NCBI GenBank assembly: GCA_000799755.1
Contig: JUHI01000022.1
Coordinates: 1-64,000 of the forward strand
Reading direction: 5' to 3'
Origin: Martinezella tropici
GTDB lineage: Bacteria > Pseudomonadota > Alphaproteobacteria > Rhizobiales > Rhizobiaceae
Length of the DNA stretch: 64,000 nt
Shown piece by piece: positions 33,168 through 42,174 of this stretch. The notes under the pieces were generated by a model that worked only from the letters and a program-made list of their open reading frames with translations, ran no database searches and was not told where the DNA came from. Position 1 is the first letter of the stretch; each line of letters starts with the position of its first letter. A program made the translations under genes and the position numbers.

Positions 33168-34532
33168 CTAACCGGCAACGATCTCTTCAAGTGCCAGGGC
33201 AGCACCCAGCAGCCGTTCGTCATGGTTCCTGGGCGCCGACAGCAGGAAGCCGACCGGCATGCCAGCTTCACCCGTACCACAAGGCAGGGACACGCCGCAC
33301 CAATCGAGGAAATTGCCGATCGACGTATTGCGCAACGTTCTGCCGTTGACCTTCGTAAACACCTCGTCATCGGCCTCAAGCGGCGCGAGCGCAGGTGCAA
33401 CATGGGCGACCGTCGGATAGGCGATGAATTCATTCGGCCCAAGCATTCCGGAAACCTCCTTGATCAGCTGCTCGCGCACCTTGAGCGTTTCCAGATAGCC
33501 GACCAAAGTCGTCTTCTCGCCCATGCGCGTGCGCGCCACGACGCGCCGATCCATGGCTTCTGCCTCGGGTCCCGCCAGGCGGCGATGATGCAGCACAAAG
33601 GCTTCTGCCGTAACGAGCGGCCCGTATTCTGCCATCAGCTGAAAAAGCGTCTCGAAGACCGGAAACGCCGCGCGTCTTATCTTGAGGCCCGCAGCGCTCA
33701 ATCGGGCAAGCGTCGCCTCGAATGCTGCGAGAACGCCATCCTGCGCATTATCCATGACGACATTGGTCGGCACCACGACGGAAAGCTGTGTGGCCTCGGC
33801 GCGCTCCACCTCAGGGACAAAACGACCGCGCATCGCCGCATCGACCCAGATGGCATCCTGGACGCTGCGGCACAAGGGACCGAGCGAGTCCAAGCTGGCC
33901 GACAGCGGAAAGACCCCGTTCATGCTGTAGCGGCCATGGCTGGCCTTATAGCCGACAAGACCGTTGAAGGCGGACGGTATGCGCACGGAACCGCCGGTAT
34001 CGGTGCCGATCGATACCGGCACGAGACCTGCCGCGACGACGGCCGCGGAACCGGAAGACGAACCACCCGGAATGCGCGCGACATCCGAGGCTAGAGGATT
34101 GAGCGGCGTGCCATAATGCGGATTAAGGCCGAGGCCGGAAAAGGCAAACTCGCTCATATTGACGCGACCGACGGCAACCATGCCGGCTGCTTTCAAAGCC
34201 TTCACTACATCGGCATCATCCTGCGCAGGCTCCGCATCGGCGAGCACGATCGATCCGGCCGTCGTCGGCAGGCCGGCAATGGCAAAGAGATCCTTCCAGG
34301 CAATAGGAATGCCATCCAGCAGCCCGCGCGAACGCCCTTCGCGCAGCCGCTTGGACGAAGCCGCCGCCTCTTCCTTCGCGCGTGTCTCAAGCAGCCGCGT
34401 GAAAATCGCCTGATCCTTGTAGGTCCGGATCGCATCCAGCGTCTCCTCGGTCAGCGCTACCGGATCGAGACTGCCGGACTGGATCAGGACCGACAGCTGC
34501 GCGATCGATTTGCCGAGATGTGTCTGTGTCAT
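33168..34532 (-). CDS. Amidase (amidase-signature family)
   Basis: A 454-residue hydrolase with the Ser-cisSer-Lys triad of the amidase-signature family: Lys80 (IAWKD), a Ser in GGSSSGS (156-162) and nucleophile Ser182 in GTDTGGS. It converts an amide to the carboxylate and ammonia. No signal peptide, so it acts in the cytoplasm. The start overlaps the stop of the leaderless binding-protein gene by four bases. As last gene of the operon that also encodes an HpPgdA/imidase-like enzyme, it is a good candidate for the half-amide step after ring opening of an imide; this is inference. Confidence 0.88.
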   Translation of the reverse strand: MTQTHLGKSIAQLSVLIQSGSLDPVALTEETLDAIRTYKDQAIFTRLLETRAKEEAAASSKRLREGRSRGLLDGIPIAWKDLFAIAGLPTTAGSIVLADAEPAQDDADVVKALKAAGMVAVGRVNMSEFAFSGLGLNPHYGTPLNPLASDVARIPGGSSSGSAAVVAAGLVPVSIGTDTGGSVRIPSAFNGLVGYKASHGRYSMNGVFPLSASLDSLGPLCRSVQDAIWVDAAMRGRFVPEVERAEATQLSVVVPTNVVMDNAQDGVLAAFEATLARLSAAGLKIRRAAFPVFETLFQLMAEYGPLVTAEAFVLHHRRLAGPEAEAMDRRVVARTRMGEKTTLVGYLETLKVREQLIKEVSGMLGPNEFIAYPTVAHVAPALAPLEADDEVFTKVNGRTLRNTSIGNFLDWCGVSLPCGTGEAGMPVGFLLSAPRNHDERLLGAALALEEIVAG

Positions 34533-35767
34533 AGGCCCTGCTCTCCTCTGCCGCCGACGAGCTGCATCCAGCGGCGCACCAGATAATTGTGCTCATCCAT
34601 TGTCGTATTCCAAACGGCAATGCAATTGGCGCGTTGCCAGTAGGAACCGCCGCTGCGAACCGAACCCTTTCTGATCCGCATCTGCCCATCCGGGCCGGGC
34701 AGATCTTCGATCGCGGCAGCACCTTCGTACCAGTAATCCCATTCGGCCTGCGTCATGAACTGCCGCGAGCGCTGCGGCGTCGAGATATAATAGCCCTGCC
34801 GCGCGACGACGGCGCCCGGCCAACCCGAGATCCACCAATTGAGATAGTCATAGGCGACATCGAGCAGGCGGCCGCTCAGATGCTTCGAAAGACACAGGCC
34901 GCCATGCCAGGCGCGATAGCCTTCCGCAGGCACGGCCTGCTCGACGGGAGACCCCCTGGAATTCAGGATACCGATGCCGGGCGACCACATGCTCTGGACG
35001 CTGGTCTCGCCGGCGATCATCAGCCGTGCCGCATCCTCGGCGGTTTTCCAGAAATCGCGGAAGAAGCCGGCCTTCTTGCGCTCCTCCAGCAGATCGATCA
35101 GCTGGTCGATCTCCTGAACCGACATGTTGCCGATATCGTCGAACGACATGAGGCCGGCTGCCTGAGCCGCCAGCGCCGCATCGAAGATGCCGATGGCAGG
35201 TTCGTCCACCAGCGCTACCCTACCTGCCCAGCGCTCGTCGAAAAGCGCGCCCCAGGAGTGCATGCCGACGCCGTTCGGCGCGAGATCAGTCCGGTAGGCG
35301 AAGCTGTCGAAATTATGGGTGGTCGGCAGCATCGAGATAAAGCGCGAGGGCGTATCTCCTAGAGCGAGATTGGGCTGGACGAAGAGCTTGCGTGCCGGCA
35401 CGTCACCAAGCCCCATTCTGGGATTGGGGCCGATATGGCCGGTCTTGGTGAGATCGTTGACTTCATCCCAAAGCACGATGCGCTGGGTGTCCACGGGCTG
35501 GATCGCGCGCCAGTGCCAGACGATATCGAGATTGTGAAAGCATTGGTCGTAGATATCGTAGGTTTCCGGCTCGCGGGCCGCCTTGTACTGCGTCGTCAGA
35601 AAGTCGTTATTATCGAAGGTGACGTCAATGCCGAGATCGTCCTGCGCGCGCAGACGCAGCTCTTCCAGCAACGATATTGCCGTGCCAAGAATTCGCAAGC
35701 GGGGCCGGCCAGCCAGATGCAGGGCAGGAGCGCTCAGGTTTCTTGCAACGGATTGGTGTTTGTTCAT
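34529..35767 (-). CDS. ABC-type solute-binding protein lacking a signal peptide
   Basis: A 412-residue protein of the PotD-like (spermidine/putrescine/opine) binding class, recognisable by LRILGTAISLLEELRLRAQ at what would be the mature N-terminus and by DYLNWWISGWPGAVVARQGYY. It aligns with the Tat-exported binding protein of the same operon. Before the fold there are only about 24 polar residues with no hydrophobic core, and the upstream gene ends 16 bases away, so no exported leader can be hidden there. A cytoplasmic binding, sensing or delivery role is therefore likely. The Shine-Dalgarno is weak. Confidence 0.8.
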   Translation of the reverse strand: MNKHQSVARNLSAPALHLAGRPRLRILGTAISLLEELRLRAQDDLGIDVTFDNNDFLTTQYKAAREPETYDIYDQCFHNLDIVWHWRAIQPVDTQRIVLWDEVNDLTKTGHIGPNPRMGLGDVPARKLFVQPNLALGDTPSRFISMLPTTHNFDSFAYRTDLAPNGVGMHSWGALFDERWAGRVALVDEPAIGIFDAALAAQAAGLMSFDDIGNMSVQEIDQLIDLLEERKKAGFFRDFWKTAEDAARLMIAGETSVQSMWSPGIGILNSRGSPVEQAVPAEGYRAWHGGLCLSKHLSGRLLDVAYDYLNWWISGWPGAVVARQGYYISTPQRSRQFMTQAEWDYWYEGAAAIEDLPGPDGQMRIRKGSVRSGGSYWQRANCIAVWNTTMDEHNYLVRRWMQLVGGRGEQGL

Positions 35768-35783
35768 ATGTAGACCGGTTGTC

Positions 35784-36839
35784 TCATTGCGCCGCGGCGA
35801 TGAAGGTAGATGCGGCGGACGGCATCTGCGCCAGTGTGAAGGCTTCGAAAGAGCGTTTCAATAGAGCGCCGTCGAGCCCATCGAGAATGAAGACGAGGCG
35901 CGAGGTGCGATCCTCCGAAGGCCAGCGATCCATATGAACCGGCGTGTGAACAAGATGCTGGACGCCGTGAATGGCAACGGGGCGCTCCTCGCCGCTGAGA
36001 TTGAGAATGCCCTTTACCCGCAGCACGCGCTCCCCATGCCGATTGAGCAGCATGGTCAGCCAGAGCCCGAAGGCCGTCCAGTCGACCGGTCTGTCGATGC
36101 TGAGCGAAATCGAGGAAATAGCCGCCTGATGCAGCGCGCCGTCCGACGAGACGAGCCGCACCGGCTCCTCGCAGTAAAAGCCGCTTTGCGACAGGCCGCT
36201 ACTGGGCGAAATGTTGTTCTGCGCGGCAACAAGCGAAGAGAGATCGAGATCAGTATCGGTCGCGATCAGGATCGGCGCATCGGGATTGAGCCTGCGAAGG
36301 CGAGCATGAAGCACCTGCCCGTCACGGTCCGGATCAAGATCGGTCTTGGTCACGATCAAGCGATCCGCGACCGCCGCCTGCCTGTTGGATTCGATATAGG
36401 TGTCGAGCTGATGCAGCCCGTTTACCGCGTCGACCGTCGTAATCACGTTGCCGGCGCAGAAGTGATGCCGGAGAACAGGGTCGGCCTTGATGGTCGACAG
36501 AACCGGGAAGGGATCGGCAAGGCCTGTGCTTTCGATGATGACGCGCCGGAACGGCGGCACCAGCCCGCGCTCGCGGCGTGAATAAAGCTCCTTGAGCGCG
36601 GCTGCGAGTTCGCCGCGCACCGTGCAGCAGACACAGCCCGACCGCAGCAGCACCATTTCGCCATCGACGCTTTCGACAAGGTCGTGATCGAGCCCGATCT
36701 CGCCGAATTCGTTGATGAGCACCGCCGTATCGGCAAAAGCTGAGTCCGCCAGGATGCGCTTCAGCAGCGTCGTCTTGCCGGAGCCGAGGAAGCCCGTCAG
36801 CAGATTGATCGGCAGGAAACCGCTCGCCTCAATCGACAT
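35784..36839 (-). CDS. COG0523-type metal-chaperone GTPase (CobW-like)
   Basis: A 351-residue G3E GTPase. Walker A is GFLGSGKT (16-23), the metal motif is Cys69-Val-Cys71-Cys72, the base-specific NKxD is replaced by TKTD in VTKTDLD, and the C-terminal CobW_C domain follows. These proteins deliver zinc, cobalt or nickel to metalloenzymes. GGAGG precedes the ATG; about 100 in-frame codons upstream overlap the neighbour and are rejected. It sits one gene downstream of the metal-dependent PgdA-like hydrolase, its likely client. Confidence 0.88.
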   Translation of the reverse strand: MSIEASGFLPINLLTGFLGSGKTTLLKRILADSAFADTAVLINEFGEIGLDHDLVESVDGEMVLLRSGCVCCTVRGELAAALKELYSRRERGLVPPFRRVIIESTGLADPFPVLSTIKADPVLRHHFCAGNVITTVDAVNGLHQLDTYIESNRQAAVADRLIVTKTDLDPDRDGQVLHARLRRLNPDAPILIATDTDLDLSSLVAAQNNISPSSGLSQSGFYCEEPVRLVSSDGALHQAAISSISLSIDRPVDWTAFGLWLTMLLNRHGERVLRVKGILNLSGEERPVAIHGVQHLVHTPVHMDRWPSEDRTSRLVFILDGLDGALLKRSFEAFTLAQMPSAASTFIAAAQ

Positions 36840-37161
36840 GTCGCGCCTCCATTCTTGCGATGAAGGCCATGTCGAGGGGATCGCAGGCCCGGCCGACGAG
36901 CCTTTCGGCCGCCGGCCACAGGTGACCGAGATCCTCGATGATCTCGCTCCTGCCTGTTCGCGTCGACAGCACGAAGGATGCGCCCTGCCAGTCGGAAAGG
37001 ACAAGGCCGAAGCCCGAGAGCATCTCATTGGCGGCACGGACGCGTTCGGCGCGCTCGCGCCGCCGGTCGACGCTGGCGTGATTGCGCGTGAACACACCTG
37101 GCCGCGCGGCAGCATCGGTCCAGTGCTCGTTGCCGCCAAGCACGCCGCACAGTGAACACAT
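36829..37161 (-). CDS. Small Cys-motif protein coupled to the COG0523 GTPase
   Basis: A 110-residue soluble protein beginning MCSLCGVLGG, giving a Cys2-x2-Cys5 pair that could bind metal; the rest is charged and helical, with a conserved-looking WTDAAARPGVFTRN stretch. AAGGAGG precedes the ATG by 8 bases. Its end overlaps the GTPase start by 11 bases, so the two products are probably made together. I do not recognise a named family. A metal-shuttle or adaptor role for the GTPase is inference from the Cys pair and context. Confidence 0.65.
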   Translation of the reverse strand: MCSLCGVLGGNEHWTDAAARPGVFTRNHASVDRRRERAERVRAANEMLSGFGLVLSDWQGASFVLSTRTGRSEIIEDLGHLWPAAERLVGRACDPLDMAFIARMEARHVD

Positions 37162-37206
37162 GGCGATAGCCTCCTTGAGATGCACTGAGTACTTCAGCCT
37201 AGCCTG

Positions 37207-38088
37207 CTATTTCTTGCGCGGAAAGCGGGCGGCGAAATCATCGGCGATCTCGTTCATCGTGACGAACTTCACGCCCGGATGCTTGATCATATGCGCATAG
37301 AGCCGCTCCAGCATCATCAGCACCTGCGGCCGACCAGCAACGTCCGGATGGATGGTGATCGGGAAAACCGCATAATCCATCTCGCGATAGACCCAGTCGA
37401 ACTGGTCGCGCCACATCTGCTCGATGTGATGCGGATTGACGAAGCCGTGGCTGTTCGGGGATTTCTTGATGAACATCATCGGCGGCAGATCGTCGAGATA
37501 CCAGGATGCCGGGATTTCGATCAGATCGGTTTCCTTGCCGCGCTTCAGCGGCACCATCCATTCCGATGGCTTGCGCGAATAGTCGATCTTCGTCCAGCTG
37601 TCACCGACGCGCACATAATAGGGCGTAAAGTCATTATGCATCAGCGAATGGTCGTACTTGATGCCGCGCTCCAGAAGCAGCTCGTTGGTGACGGTGGAGA
37701 ATTCCCACCAGGGCGCGACATAGCCGGTCGGGCGCTTGCCGGAAAGCTTGGTGACCAGTTCGATGCACTTGTCGAGGATCTCAGTCTCCTGCTCGCGTGT
37801 CATGGCGATCGGATTTTCGTGGCTATAGCCGTGGATGCCGATCTCATGGCCGGCGTCGGCCACGGCCTGCATCTGCTCCGGGAACGTCTCGATGGAGTGG
37901 CCGGGAATGAACCAGGTCGTCTTGATGCCGAAGCGCTCGAAGAGTTTCACCAGCCGCAGGCTGCCGACTTCGCCGGCAAAGAGGCCGCGCGAGATATCGT
38001 CAGGTGAATCCTCGCCGCCATAAGAGCCGAGCCAGCCGGCCACGGCATCGACGTCGACACCAAAACTGCACAAGATTTCCTTTGCCAT
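37207..38088 (-). CDS. Polysaccharide deacetylase-fold hydrolase, HpPgdA / cyclic-imidase type
   Basis: A 293-residue NodB-fold metalloenzyme with the metal triad Asp14, His86 and His90. Over its whole length it strongly resembles Helicobacter pylori PgdA (HP0310) as I remember it: GGEDSPDDISRGLFAGEVG, APWWEFSTVTNELLL, NDFTPYYVRVGDSW and ASWYLDDLPPMMFI. The same subfamily contains bacterial cyclic-imide hydrolases of nearly equal length. No signal peptide is present, which argues against a periplasmic peptidoglycan substrate. In an operon with an ABC importer, amidase and metal GTPase, a cytoplasmic cyclic imide or related ring amide is the more likely substrate. GGAGG precedes the ATG. Confidence 0.85.
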   Translation of the reverse strand: MAKEILCSFGVDVDAVAGWLGSYGGEDSPDDISRGLFAGEVGSLRLVKLFERFGIKTTWFIPGHSIETFPEQMQAVADAGHEIGIHGYSHENPIAMTREQETEILDKCIELVTKLSGKRPTGYVAPWWEFSTVTNELLLERGIKYDHSLMHNDFTPYYVRVGDSWTKIDYSRKPSEWMVPLKRGKETDLIEIPASWYLDDLPPMMFIKKSPNSHGFVNPHHIEQMWRDQFDWVYREMDYAVFPITIHPDVAGRPQVLMMLERLYAHMIKHPGVKFVTMNEIADDFAARFPRKK

Positions 38089-38120
38089 GGGATGACCTCC
38101 TTTGATCGGGTTTTCTTTAA

Positions 38121-39221
38121 TCAGTGGGCTGGAATGACGGTCGCGTCGGCCGGATCCCAGGTAAGCATGACATCGGCGCCTACCGGAAAGGCACCGGGTT
38201 GGTATTTGTCGACATGCGCCTCCAGCGCCAGACCGCGGCCGTCGGGCAGGCTGATGCCGATCTGCGAGATATGGCCGACGACATCGAAACGATCGACGCG
38301 CGCACCGACCACATTGCCGCCAAAGGTCCGGGCGAGATTCTCGCGTCCCGAGACGCTCGCCGCATGAACCTCGATCGCCTCCGAAGGGATGACGATATTG
38401 ACCTTGCTGGACAGGCCACCATTGGCGCAGCCTGACAGCGTGCCGAACGAGGTCGTGACGAATGTGCTGTCGGCCTGCGAGCCGGCAACCTCGCCTTCGA
38501 AGATGGTATTGCGACCAATGAACTGAGCAACGAAGGGCGTGTCCGGTCGCGTATAGAGCTGATGCGGCGGGCTGATCTGCTCCACCTTGCCCTGGTTCAT
38601 CACCACGATGCGGTCGGACAGCGCCAGCGCTTCCGACTGCGCGTGCGTCACGAAGACGAAGGTGACGCCAAGCCTCTTCTGCAGCAATTTGAGTTCGTTC
38701 TGGATCGCCTTACGCAGATTGGCATCGAGGGCACCTAGCGGCTCGTCGAGAAGCAGCACGTCCGGCTCGACCACGAGGCCGCGGGCAAGCGCGATGCGCT
38801 GACGCTGGCCGCCGGAAAGCTTGTCCGGCTTTCGCTCGGCAATATCCTCCAGCCCGAGGGTAGCGAGAATGCGGTCGACCCGCGCATCCCGCTCGGCCTT
38901 CGCCATGCCCTTGACCTCCAGGCCGTATCCGACATTCCGTCGCACCGTCATATGCGGAAACAGCGCATAGTTCTGGAAGATCATCGATGTCGGCCGCTTC
39001 TGCGGCCTGACATCGTTCATGCGCTCGCCCTTGATCATCATGTCGCCGGAGGAGATGCTCTCGAAGCCGGCGATCATGCGAAGCGTCGTCGTCTTGCCGC
39101 AGCCCGACGGGCCGAGGAAGGCGATGAACTCCCCCTTCCTGATCGAAAGATTGAAGTCGATGACGGCTGGCGTGCCATTGTCATAGACCTTGCCGACATT
39201 GATGAGTTCCAAATCATACAT
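38121..39221 (-). CDS. ABC transporter ATPase, PotA-like (first of two in the operon)
   Basis: A 366-residue ATPase: Walker A GPSGCGKTT, signature LSGGQRQRIALARG, Walker B LLLDEPLGALD, intact switch His in FVTHAQSEAL, and a C-terminal TOBE domain. The ATG was chosen; a GTG one codon earlier has slightly better spacing to GGAG. With the divergent-sequence ATPase at the operon front it may form a heterodimer. Confidence 0.92.
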   Translation of the reverse strand: MYDLELINVGKVYDNGTPAVIDFNLSIRKGEFIAFLGPSGCGKTTTLRMIAGFESISSGDMMIKGERMNDVRPQKRPTSMIFQNYALFPHMTVRRNVGYGLEVKGMAKAERDARVDRILATLGLEDIAERKPDKLSGGQRQRIALARGLVVEPDVLLLDEPLGALDANLRKAIQNELKLLQKRLGVTFVFVTHAQSEALALSDRIVVMNQGKVEQISPPHQLYTRPDTPFVAQFIGRNTIFEGEVAGSQADSTFVTTSFGTLSGCANGGLSSKVNIVIPSEAIEVHAASVSGRENLARTFGGNVVGARVDRFDVVGHISQIGISLPDGRGLALEAHVDKYQPGAFPVGADVMLTWDPADATVIPAH

Positions 39222-39302
39222 CACGAGAGATCTCCGGGCGTGGGCGAGAAGGCGGATATCGCCTCCTCGCGGAGCTGAGGGCAGATGGCGAACGCCACCA
39301 GA

Positions 39303-40535
39303 TCACGCATTGAGGAATTCATCCCACTTCTGGACGAGATGATCATATTCGTCAGGCCACTGGTGCCAATAGGCGACGTTCTTGGCGCGCTCGGCCAGCG
39401 AGCCGCCATCACGCAGGTCGCCTTCCTTGATGCCGCGCTCGGCAGCCCCGACCCAGGGCTTACCCTCGTACCAGAAGGCGTATTTGTCCGGCGCCATAAC
39501 CTTCTCGATATTGGTCGATGGCGAGTAGTAGCCCTGCTCGGACACGGTGATACCGGGCTCACCGGACAGCCAGTAGTCGGCATAGGCGATCACGGCTTCC
39601 TTGTTGGAAGTGCCAGCAATCATCGAAGGTCCGATCGCCCAGCCGCGATAGCCTTCCTTCGGTACGGCGTATTTGCACGCCTTGCCCTGGGCCTTGACGG
39701 CCATGACCGCCGGCTGCCATGCATCGCAGACGACCATTTCGCCCGATGCCATCAGGTTGACCAGCTCACCGAAATCGCCCCAAAGCGCCCGGAACTGCCC
39801 GTCCTTCTTTTTCGACACGAGGAACTTCGCGGCCTCGTCGATTTCGGCCGTCGTCGGATTGGCCGGATTCTTGACGTTTGAGAGCCCCAGCGTGTTCATC
39901 GCCATGATGGCTTGGCCGAAAGCAATCAGCGGATCGGTATTAAGGCCGGACTTTCCTTTGAACTTCGGATCGAAGATCGCTGCCCATGTATTGGCCTCCT
40001 CGGCCGACAGGACATCGGGATTGTAGCCGATGGAGTCGTAGTTATAGACCGCAGGCACCATGTTCAGCGTTGTCTTGGCATCGTCGGCCCAGATCTGCCC
40101 GACGATCTGCTGCTTCGGCTGCCATTTGCCGGAAGGCGTCGTGAAAGTGTCGCGGATATTGGCCCAGTTTTTCAGGGAGGCGGCCGGGATCGGCTCGACA
40201 TTGTTTGTCATGACGATCGACGGCAGCCGCTCGGCGATGATTTCCCAGCAATCGTAATCCTTGGAGCCGGAAAGGATCTTGGTCTGCGCGTCCGGAAAGG
40301 TCGCAGCCGTGCCGGAGGTCTGCCCGACGCCGCTCACCTTGCGGAAGTCGTCGAGGATACGCTCCTGAACTGTTACCGAAAGGCCGATGGTGCGCAGTTG
40401 CTCCTTGGCAAGGTTGGCAGCCTGTGCGTAGGCTGCCCGCGACGACAGGAAGGGCGTGCCGCCGCCGATCGCGAGCGCCATCACGCCGGCGGAATGCTTC
40501 AACAGAGAGCGTCTGTTCATTTCCATTTTGGACAT
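39303..40535 (-). CDS. ABC-type solute-binding protein, Tat-exported, PotD-like
   Basis: A 410-residue binding protein with a twin-arginine leader (NRRSLLKHSAGVMALAIGG, cleavage after AYA near residue 37). The mature part is the PotD/opine-type fold with YDCWEIIAERLP and YWLSGEPGITVSEQGYY. It should deliver the ligand to the two permeases of the operon. GGAG is six bases before the ATG. Confidence 0.9.
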   Translation of the reverse strand: MSKMEMNRRSLLKHSAGVMALAIGGGTPFLSSRAAYAQAANLAKEQLRTIGLSVTVQERILDDFRKVSGVGQTSGTAATFPDAQTKILSGSKDYDCWEIIAERLPSIVMTNNVEPIPAASLKNWANIRDTFTTPSGKWQPKQQIVGQIWADDAKTTLNMVPAVYNYDSIGYNPDVLSAEEANTWAAIFDPKFKGKSGLNTDPLIAFGQAIMAMNTLGLSNVKNPANPTTAEIDEAAKFLVSKKKDGQFRALWGDFGELVNLMASGEMVVCDAWQPAVMAVKAQGKACKYAVPKEGYRGWAIGPSMIAGTSNKEAVIAYADYWLSGEPGITVSEQGYYSPSTNIEKVMAPDKYAFWYEGKPWVGAAERGIKEGDLRDGGSLAERAKNVAYWHQWPDEYDHLVQKWDEFLNA

Positions 40536-40629
40536 TTTGTTCTCCAGTGCTGATTGCTGTTCCCTGAGCCCTTGGTGGGCTTATTTCATTGCCGTATCGC
40601 CTTGCCCGGCCGTTGCCGGACCGGGGCGA

Positions 40630-41397
40630 TCAGTACCGCCCCACGAGGAGGCCACCATCCACGACCAGAACCTGACCGGTCATGTATCTCGCGCCGTTCG
40701 AAGCGAGGAATGCGATCACGTCGGCGATATCTTCCGGCTCGCCGAGCCGGCCCATCGGAATAAACTCCGCCGCCTTTTCGGCGCCCGCGGGCCCGAGCGA
40801 ATTCTCCTCCGAGAGAAGCTGCGCTGTGCGGATGTAGCCCGGGGCAATGCCGTTGACCCTGATGCCGTGCTTTGCCAGCTCGACGGCGAGCCCGCGCACC
40901 AGGCCGACGACACCGGATTTCGCCGCAGAATAATGGACATGCTCGTCCCATCCATAGGCGACACCCATGATCGACGAGAGAGCGACGATGCTGCCCGATC
41001 TGCGAGCACGCATGCCCGGCACGGTGGCACGCACGAGCCTGAAGATACCCTTCAGGTCCACATCCATGGTCAGGTCCCACTTATCGTCGGTGAGCTTGTC
41101 GAGAGGTGTCCGATGCGCGATGCCGGCATTGGCGACGATGATATCTATCCTGCCGAAGCGCGCCTCGACATGGGCGACCAGCCGGTTCGCCGCCTCGGTC
41201 GAGCGCACATCGTAAAGATGAAACTCGGCGGAGCCACCGCCGGCAAGAATGTCGTGAACCGTCTGTTCGCCTTCCTTCTCGAGGATGTCGGTGACGACGA
41301 CATGATCGCCGAGTGCGGCAAACGCCTTGGCTGCCGCCTGGCCAATGCCGATGCCTGCGCCCGTGACGATGACAACTCGCTTCTCTAGACTGTCCAT
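40630..41397 (-). CDS. Short-chain dehydrogenase/reductase (1)
   Basis: A 255-residue classical SDR: TGAGIGIGQ cofactor loop, NAGIAH, the Ser in LSSIMG and YSAAK catalytic pair; Asp in VTDI favours NAD(H). AAGGAG precedes the ATG. Substrate unknown; it lies beside a second SDR in the 12-gene operon, so sequential oxidation of a ring or side-chain alcohol is a possibility. Confidence 0.9.
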   Translation of the reverse strand: MDSLEKRVVIVTGAGIGIGQAAAKAFAALGDHVVVTDILEKEGEQTVHDILAGGGSAEFHLYDVRSTEAANRLVAHVEARFGRIDIIVANAGIAHRTPLDKLTDDKWDLTMDVDLKGIFRLVRATVPGMRARRSGSIVALSSIMGVAYGWDEHVHYSAAKSGVVGLVRGLAVELAKHGIRVNGIAPGYIRTAQLLSEENSLGPAGAEKAAEFIPMGRLGEPEDIADVIAFLASNGARYMTGQVLVVDGGLLVGRY

Positions 41398-41409
41398 CTG
41401 CTTTCTCCT

Positions 41410-42174
41410 TCAGAGCATCACGTCGCCGGAATTCGGCCCGAGCGTCTGGCCGACGAAAAGACTTGCTGCCGGCGACGCCAGAAAGGCGACGGTCGCGGCC
41501 ACCTCCTCTGGTTCGCCGAAGCGGCCGAGCGGCAATTCGCGCTTCTTGCGTTCGCGCCACTCTTCGGAAAGGCCTAGCACCAGAGGCGTATTGATCGGCC
41601 CCGGCGCCACGGCATTGACGCGCACCCCGCGGCTGGAAACCTCGCGGGCAAGCGCCTTGGTCATGCCGATGATCGCGGCCTTGGCGCCGGAGTAGTGAAC
41701 CAGCTCGATGCCGCCAATCTGCCCGAGCTGCGAGGCGACGTTGACGATGACGCCCTCGCCCCGTGCCAGCATCGACGGCAGGACGGCCTTGGTCATCAGG
41801 AAGGTGCCGCGCACATGCACCGCAAACATCCGGTCGAAATCCTCAACTTCGAGGTCCTCGAATGCTGCCTGATGGGCGATGCCTGCATTGTTGACGAGAA
41901 GGGCGACGTCACCATGCAAGGCCTCGGCGGCGGCATGGATTGCCGCCACATCCTCGGGTCTGGCGACGTCGCAGGCGATCGCGGTCGCCGCACCGCCCGC
42001 CTTTCGGATCTCCGAGGCGACAGCCTCGGCGCGCTCGCCCGAGAGGTCATTGACTAGAACCGCATAGCCATCGGCGCCGAGACGCAGTGCAATGGCGCGG
42101 CCGATACCGGAGCCGGCACCAGTGACAATGGCAGAGATGGGAGCAGAGATGGGGTCGGAAACTCTCTGCACCAT
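41410..42174 (-). CDS. Short-chain dehydrogenase/reductase (2)
   Basis: A 254-residue classical SDR with TGAGSGIGRA, NNAGIAHQ and YSGAK. It is a paralogue of SDR (1), 12 bases away. The ATG is in a TGATG overlap with the upstream permease and has GGAGG upstream; a GTG one codon earlier is less likely. Confidence 0.9.
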   Translation of the reverse strand: MVQRVSDPISAPISAIVTGAGSGIGRAIALRLGADGYAVLVNDLSGERAEAVASEIRKAGGAATAIACDVARPEDVAAIHAAAEALHGDVALLVNNAGIAHQAAFEDLEVEDFDRMFAVHVRGTFLMTKAVLPSMLARGEGVIVNVASQLGQIGGIELVHYSGAKAAIIGMTKALAREVSSRGVRVNAVAPGPINTPLVLGLSEEWRERKKRELPLGRFGEPEEVAATVAFLASPAASLFVGQTLGPNSGDVML

